Source: Simplicispira hankyongi (GTDB lineage Bacteria > Pseudomonadota > Gammaproteobacteria > Burkholderiales > Burkholderiaceae_C). From it: a stretch of DNA of 64,000 bases. The stretch covers positions 620,001-684,000 of the forward strand of contig NZ_QXJC01000001.1 in the NCBI RefSeq assembly GCF_003570885.1, written 5' to 3'. Under the pieces are notes generated by a model. That model searched no databases. It was not told the DNA's origin and saw only the letters and a list, made by a program, of their open reading frames with translations. Below are positions 59,170 to 64,000 of the stretch, one piece after another. Within the stretch, counting starts at the first letter, position 1; the number at the start of each line of letters is the position of its first letter. A program made the position numbers and the translations under genes.

Positions 59170-62100
59170 ATGACTGAACCCTTTGCTCCCCGCGCACCTG
59201 TGGGCGTCTTGCAGCACGCAGCACTGCAGGCGCTGTGCCGGGCACCCGAACCCGAAGCACTCGCGCCCCTGCTGGTGCTGGCACGCAGCGATACCGCAAC
59301 GGCAGATCGGATTCACTCCCTGGCCCGCCGCCTTGCGGGCACATTGCGCGACCGCAAAGGCGGCGCCGGGCGCGCCGGGCTGGTGCAAAGCCTGCTGCAG
59401 GAGTTCTCACTTTCTTCCCAGGAAGGCGTGGCCCTGATGTGCCTGGCCGAGGCCTTGCTGCGCATTCCGGACAAGGCCACGCGCGATGCGCTGATCCGCG
59501 ACAAGATCGGCAACGGCCAGTGGGAAGCGCATCTGGGCAAGAGCCCCTCGCTGTTTGTCAACGCAGCCACCTGGGGCCTGCTGCTGACCGGCAAGCTGGT
59601 GGCCACGCACAGCGAAAAGACTCTGTCCTCATTGCTCACCCGGCTCACGGCCAAGGGTGGCGAGCCCTTGATTCGCAAGAGCGTGGACATGGCAATGCGC
59701 ATGATGGGCGAACAGTTCGTCACCGGGGAGACCATCAAAGAGGCACTCGCCAACGCCCGTGCGCGCGAAGCAGCGGGATTTCGCTTTTCGTACGACATGC
59801 TGGGCGAGGCCGCACTGACGCAACCAGACGCCGAGCGCTACCTGGCGGCGTACGAAGCCGCCATCCACGCCATCGGCCAGGCCTCGGGTGACCGCGGCAT
59901 TTACGCCGGGCCGGGCATTTCCATCAAACTCTCGGCTCTACACCCGCGCTATGTGCGGGCCCAGACGCAGCGCGTGCATGACGAGCTCTACCCGACGCTG
60001 CTGTCCCTGGCCACGCTGGCGCGCCAGTACGACATTGGCCTGAACATCGACGCCGAAGAAACCGAGCGGCTGGAACTCTCCTTGGAACTGCTGCAACGCC
60101 TGTGCACAGAGGACGCACTGGCAGGCTGGAACGGCCTGGGCTTCGTCATCCAGGCGTACCAGAAACGGTGTCCCGCTGTGGTGGACGAAGTGATTGCCTT
60201 GGCGCGCCAGAGCGGGCGCCGCTTGATGATTCGGCTCGTGAAGGGCGCTTACTGGGACAGCGAAATCAAGCGCGCCCAGGTCGATGGTTTGAGCGACTTC
60301 CCGGTGTACACACGCAAAGCGCACACCGATGTCTCCTACATCGCCTGCGCCCGCAAGCTCCTGGCGGCTCCCGACGCCGTTTTCCCGCAGTTCGCCACGC
60401 ACAACGCCCATACGCTGGCAGCCATCTATGAAATGGCGGAGCCGGCCACCTACCGCCCGGACCAATACGAATTCCAATGCCTGCATGGCATGGGTGAGCC
60501 GCTGTACGAACAGGTCGTGCGCCCCGTCAGCCAAGGGGGTCTGGGCAGGCCATGCCGCGTCTATGCCCCGGTGGGCACGCACGAAACCCTGCTCGCCTAC
60601 CTGGTACGCCGGTTGCTGGAGAACGGCGCCAACACCTCGTTCGTGAACCGCATTGCCGACGAAAGCATCGCCCTGGACGAACTGGTGCGCGACCCTGTCG
60701 ACACGGTGGACGCGGCGGCGGTCGTCGAGGGCGCTGCCGCGCTGCCGCACCCACGCATCGCGCACCCCTGGGCACTGTACGGACCAGCGCGGCGCAACTC
60801 TGCCGGACTGGACCTGGCCAGCGAGCCGGTTCTGGCAGACCTGGAGACTGCCTTGCAAGACTCGCGCAACCAGCGCTGGCAGGCCGGCCCGCTGCTCGCC
60901 TGTGATGTGGCCGAAGGCGCACGGCTAGCCGTGCGCAACCCGGCCGATGCGAGCGACACCGTAGGCGAGGTGCAGGAAGCCAGCCTGCAGGACGTTGAGC
61001 ATGCGCTTGCACTCGCCCAGGCTGACGGTCAAGCGTGGCGAGCCACCCCGGCAGCAGAGCGCGCCCAGGCCCTGCTGCGCGCTGCCGACCTGGTGCAGGC
61101 CGACATGCCGGCCCTCATTGCCCTGCTGGTGCGCGAGGCCGGTAAAAGCGCCGCCAATGCCATTGCCGAAGTGCGTGAAGCGATTGATTTCCTGCGCTAC
61201 TACGCGACTCAGGCCAGCAGCACCCTTGCCCCCTCACAGGCGCAGGCTCATCCCGAAGTCCAGGCGCTTGGCACCGTGGTCTGCATCAGCCCATGGAACT
61301 TTCCACTTGCCATTTTCACGGGGCAGGTGTGTGCCGCGCTCGCCGCCGGCAACTGCGTAATCGCCAAGCCGGCGGAACAAACCCCGCTGATCGCCGCGCA
61401 GGCGGTTCGCCTGCTGTGGCAGGCGGGAGTACCGCGCGCCGCGCTGCAGTTGTTGCCTGGGCGTGGCGAAACCGTCGGTGCAGCACTGGTCGCAGACCCG
61501 CGCGTAATGGGCGTGGTCTTCACCGGGTCCACCCAGGTGGCCCGTGCCATCCAGCACACGCTGGCAGGGCGGCTCGACAGCGCAGGCCGACCAGTGACGC
61601 TGATTGCCGAAACCGGTGGCCAGAACGCCATGGTGGTGGATTCCTCAGCGCTGGCCGAACAGGCCGTGGTTGACATCCTCGCCTCGGCCTTCGACAGTGC
61701 CGGGCAGCGCTGCTCAGCACTGCGCGTGCTGTGCATTCAAGAAGACGCTGCCCCCCACCTGCTGCCCATGTTGCGCGGCGCAATGGGCGAACTGCGGCTG
61801 GGCAACCCGGCCCTGCTGGCCACCGACGTCGGTCCCGTCATCGACGCCGAGGCGCAAGCCGGCATTCAGGCGCACATTGATGCCATGCGCGCGCGCGGCT
61901 GCACTGTGTTCCAGTCGCACGACTCGGCACAAGCTGGCCCAGGCACCTTCGTCTCGCCCACGCTGATTGAACTCAAAAGCATCAGCCAACTGGAGCGCGA
62001 GGTATTTGGCCCCGTACTGCATGTGGTGCGCTATGCGCGTACTGCCCTCCCCCGGTTGCTCAAAGACATCAACGCCACGGGCTACGGCTTGACGCTGGGG

Positions 62101-62892
62101 GTACACACGCGCATCGACGAAACCATTGCGCAGGTGCTGGCGCAGGCACATGCCGGCAATGCCTATGTCAACCGCAACATGGTGGGCGCTGTGGTGGGCG
62201 TACAGCCCTTTGGCGGCGAAGGCTTGTCAGGCACCGGCCCCAAAGCCGGTGGGCCGCTGTACCTGCGCCGCCTGGTCGCGCAAGCACCCGGCAGCGCCCG
62301 CGGCACGATTTGCAGCCCCGATACGGAAGACGCACCCTCCGCCCTGGCCCCGCTCAATGCCCTGCAGCAATGGGCGACGGCCACAGGCCGCTCCGCGCTG
62401 GCAACCAGCTGCCAGATGTTTGCAGCCCAGTCTCCCACGGGTGTCTCTCAGACCTTGCCTGGCCCCACGGGCGAGCGCAATGTCTATTCGGTGCTGCCGC
62501 GTGCCATCACAGGTTGCCTGGCAATACAAGACGTCGACTTGCTAACGCAGCTTGCGGCTGTGCTCGCCGTGGGATCGCAGGCTCTGTGGCAGGGGAACGC
62601 TGCAGCAAGCCTGCGCGAACAACTGCCCGCCGCCGTGCAGCAGCACGTCACGCTGGCTGCCGTGGGCGTGCTGGACGCGCCAGCACTCGACGTGGTGCTG
62701 CAACACGGAACAAGCGCCGACCTGCAGCGCAGCAGCGAAATCCTGGCCAAGCGCCCGGGGCCCATAGTTCTGCTGCAGGGCCTTGCACCTGGCGAGACGG
62801 CCATTGCTCTGGATCGATTGGTGCTGGAGCGTTCGCTCAGCGTGAACACCGCAGCGGCCGGCGGCAACGCCAGCCTGATGACCATAGGCTGA
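59170..62892 (+). CDS. putA: Bifunctional proline dehydrogenase/P5C dehydrogenase
   Basis: About 1240 residues. The proline dehydrogenase barrel contains YAGPGISIKLSALHPRY, then IRLVKGAYWDSEIKRAQ and FATHNAHTLAAI; the aldehyde dehydrogenase half has the catalytic Glu in LIAETGGQNAMVVDSSA and Cys in FDSAGQRCSALRVL. There is no N-terminal ribbon-helix-helix domain, so it does not autoregulate as E. coli PutA does; the divergent Lrp protein fits that. The tail of about 190 residues after the dehydrogenase core is typical of long PutA proteins. Starts at 59125, 59161 and 59170 are all in frame. Confidence 0.93.
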   Translation: MTEPFAPRAPVGVLQHAALQALCRAPEPEALAPLLVLARSDTATADRIHSLARRLAGTLRDRKGGAGRAGLVQSLLQEFSLSSQEGVALMCLAEALLRIPDKATRDALIRDKIGNGQWEAHLGKSPSLFVNAATWGLLLTGKLVATHSEKTLSSLLTRLTAKGGEPLIRKSVDMAMRMMGEQFVTGETIKEALANARAREAAGFRFSYDMLGEAALTQPDAERYLAAYEAAIHAIGQASGDRGIYAGPGISIKLSALHPRYVRAQTQRVHDELYPTLLSLATLARQYDIGLNIDAEETERLELSLELLQRLCTEDALAGWNGLGFVIQAYQKRCPAVVDEVIALARQSGRRLMIRLVKGAYWDSEIKRAQVDGLSDFPVYTRKAHTDVSYIACARKLLAAPDAVFPQFATHNAHTLAAIYEMAEPATYRPDQYEFQCLHGMGEPLYEQVVRPVSQGGLGRPCRVYAPVGTHETLLAYLVRRLLENGANTSFVNRIADESIALDELVRDPVDTVDAAAVVEGAAALPHPRIAHPWALYGPARRNSAGLDLASEPVLADLETALQDSRNQRWQAGPLLACDVAEGARLAVRNPADASDTVGEVQEASLQDVEHALALAQADGQAWRATPAAERAQALLRAADLVQADMPALIALLVREAGKSAANAIAEVREAIDFLRYYATQASSTLAPSQAQAHPEVQALGTVVCISPWNFPLAIFTGQVCAALAAGNCVIAKPAEQTPLIAAQAVRLLWQAGVPRAALQLLPGRGETVGAALVADPRVMGVVFTGSTQVARAIQHTLAGRLDSAGRPVTLIAETGGQNAMVVDSSALAEQAVVDILASAFDSAGQRCSALRVLCIQEDAAPHLLPMLRGAMGELRLGNPALLATDVGPVIDAEAQAGIQAHIDAMRARGCTVFQSHDSAQAGPGTFVSPTLIELKSISQLEREVFGPVLHVVRYARTALPRLLKDINATGYGLTLGVHTRIDETIAQVLAQAHAGNAYVNRNMVGAVVGVQPFGGEGLSGTGPKAGGPLYLRRLVAQAPGSARGTICSPDTEDAPSALAPLNALQQWATATGRSALATSCQMFAAQSPTGVSQTLPGPTGERNVYSVLPRAITGCLAIQDVDLLTQLAAVLAVGSQALWQGNAAASLREQLPAAVQQHVTLAAVGVLDAPALDVVLQHGTSADLQRSSEILAKRPGPIVLLQGLAPGETAIALDRLVLERSLSVNTAAAGGNASLMTIG

Positions 62893-62906
62893 TAAGTGGC
62901 CTGCGC

Positions 62907-64000
62907 TCAGAGCGCATGGCTGACGAGCTTGAAGTCAGGGTCTTCCGCAAACGCCTTGACGCTGAAACCCAGGCTGCGCATAAGCTTGAGCATGCCAGGG
63001 TTGTTGGCCAGCACCAGGCCTTCCATTTCGCTCAAACCACGTTCACGCGCTACGTCCATGATGCTGAGCATCAGGCGCGAACCCAGGCCACGGCCACTGA
63101 AATCGTCTGCCACTACGAGGGCGAACTCACAACTGCTGTGGTCGGGATTGGTGATGTAGCGCGATACGCCGACAACGCGCTCGGTCTCCACCATTTCCCC
63201 ATCCGCGCCCGGCGCGCGTTGCTTGAACACGGCGACCAGCGCCATTTCCCGGTCGTAGTCGATCAAGGTGAACCGCGCCAGCATGCTGGGCGGCAGCTGC
63301 GCCATTGAGGAGATGAAGCGGAAATAACGGCTCTCAGGCGAAAGGCTGTGCACCAAGGCCTGGAGCATCTGCGCATCGTCAGGACGTATCGGGCGTACCG
63401 TGTATTCGCCGCCACCGCTGAGCGGCCAGACCTGGCGAAAGCGTGCCGGGTACGGCAGGATGGCCAGATGGCTGTAGTGCGCGGCACTGCCGCTGGCCTG
63501 CGGCGCATGGTCGACCACGATGCGAGCATCCACCGCAATGACGCCGGAGGCATCGACGATCAACGGATTGATGTCCATTTCGCGCAACTGCGGAAGCTCG
63601 CACACCATTTCGGAAACGCGCAGCAGCACCTGTTCCAGCGCATTGCGGTCCACTGCGCTTGCGCCGCGCCACTCGTCCAGGGTTTCAGCAACACGGGAGC
63701 GCTCAATGAGCCGGCGCGCCAGGAACTGGTTGAGGGGCGGAAGCTCCATGGCTCGGTCATCGATCAGTTCGATCATGGTGCCACCAGCGCCAAAAGTGAT
63801 CACCGGACCGAAGGGATCGTCGGTCACCAAACCAATACACACTTCGCGGCCACGCCGGCTGCGCGCCATCTTCTGCACCGTCACGCCGTTGATGCGCGCG
63901 TTGGGCAGCTGCTGCTTGACCCGCTGCACCATATCGGTATAGGTGTCGCGGGCATTGGCGCCGCTCATGATGTTGAGCGCCACGCCCTGCACATCCGACT
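62907..64000 (-). CDS. Pat-type acyl-CoA synthetase/GNAT acetyltransferase, C-terminal part
   Basis: The frame is open to the right edge, so this is a partial gene. Visible are the end of an ATP-grasp (ADP-forming acyl-CoA synthetase beta-like) region (INGVTVQKMARSRRGREVCIG, then PVITFGAGGTMIEL and LREMDINPLIVDASGV) and a C-terminal GNAT domain (YTVRPIRPDDAQMLQALVHSL; VVADDFSGRGLGSRLMLSIM). This fusion matches PatZ/YfiQ-type protein lysine acetyltransferases. It is convergent with putA. Confidence 0.9.
   Translation of the reverse strand, partial: SDVQGVALNIMSGANARDTYTDMVQRVKQQLPNARINGVTVQKMARSRRGREVCIGLVTDDPFGPVITFGAGGTMIELIDDRAMELPPLNQFLARRLIERSRVAETLDEWRGASAVDRNALEQVLLRVSEMVCELPQLREMDINPLIVDASGVIAVDARIVVDHAPQASGSAAHYSHLAILPYPARFRQVWPLSGGGEYTVRPIRPDDAQMLQALVHSLSPESRYFRFISSMAQLPPSMLARFTLIDYDREMALVAVFKQRAPGADGEMVETERVVGVSRYITNPDHSSCEFALVVADDFSGRGLGSRLMLSIMDVARERGLSEMEGLVLANNPGMLKLMRSLGFSVKAFAEDPDFKLVSHAL

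Noticed and set aside
1-64000. CRISPR array, tRNA, rRNA, transposase or integrase
   Set aside because: No spaced identical repeats, no cloverleaf-type sequence and no recombinase motifs were recognised; the ten dispersed repeats are far apart and diverged.

Overview
This is a 64 kb stretch of a GC-rich betaproteobacterial chromosome. The gene content (NsrR/YtfE, ArgO/ArgP, Fnr-HemN, PutA with a divergent Lrp regulator, ZapA followed by 6S RNA) and a dispersed palindromic repeat of the kind I associate with Comamonadaceae (Acidovorax, Delftia, Polaromonas relatives) point to that family. The species cannot be named from the sequence alone. I see no rRNA, tRNA, transposase, integrase, prophage or CRISPR array.

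Layout. 0-0.6 kb: end of a response regulator. 1.4-7.5 kb (minus strand): an overlapping set encoding a TonB-dependent receptor, a NitT/TauT-type ABC importer and NnrS, with a Fur-like site at the front. 7.7-11.7 kb: xthA, a membrane protein, serB, then a nitric-oxide stress module (nsrR divergent from ytfE and a truncated haemoglobin). 11.6-13.3 kb: argO/argP, with a probable frameshift in argO. 13.3-22.0 kb: housekeeping genes (SUI1 factor, rhlE, slyX, aminotransferase, nth, DMT permease) and two diguanylate cyclases. 22.0-24.3 kb: an accessory islet with a LexA box, a VOC protein, a HigB/HigA-like toxin-antitoxin pair and a lower-GC phospholipase-D-like gene, bordered by sequences that look like integron attC sites.

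24.3-38.6 kb: a cobalamin block, almost all on the minus strand. A B12 riboswitch precedes btuB, followed by cobB, cobU, btuF, btuC, btuD, cobO, cbiB, cobC, queE, queD, cobQ and cobT. Many of these genes overlap by 1-4 bases. The set covers corrinoid uptake, adenosylation, side-chain amidation, the aminopropanol arm and nucleotide-loop activation. The final synthase (cobS) and the corrin-ring genes are not in the window. 38.7-39.6 kb: a ZapB-like gene, zapA and the 6S RNA gene. 39.6-44.2 kb: a TauE/SafE exporter and two c-di-GMP proteins (PAS-GGDEF-EAL and HD-GYP). 44.3-47.3 kb: hemN and fnr with an FNR box between them. 47.9-55.3 kb: an iron cluster (catecholate-type receptor, PiuC-like dioxygenase, FMN oxidase, bfd, tonB-exbB-exbD, hemP, haem-binding protein) with several Fur-like promoters. 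55.5-64 kb: YccA-like protein, lipoprotein, rlmD, lrp/putA and the C-terminal part of a Pat-type acyl-CoA synthetase/acetyltransferase.

The most unusual signal is the dispersed ~55-70 bp repeat. Ten copies occur in this window. Four lie inside genes (two in cbiB, one each in cobU and rlmD), all read in the same frame, so the element is translated as part of the protein. Others overlap start regions and in one case appear to supply the ribosome-binding site and start codon.
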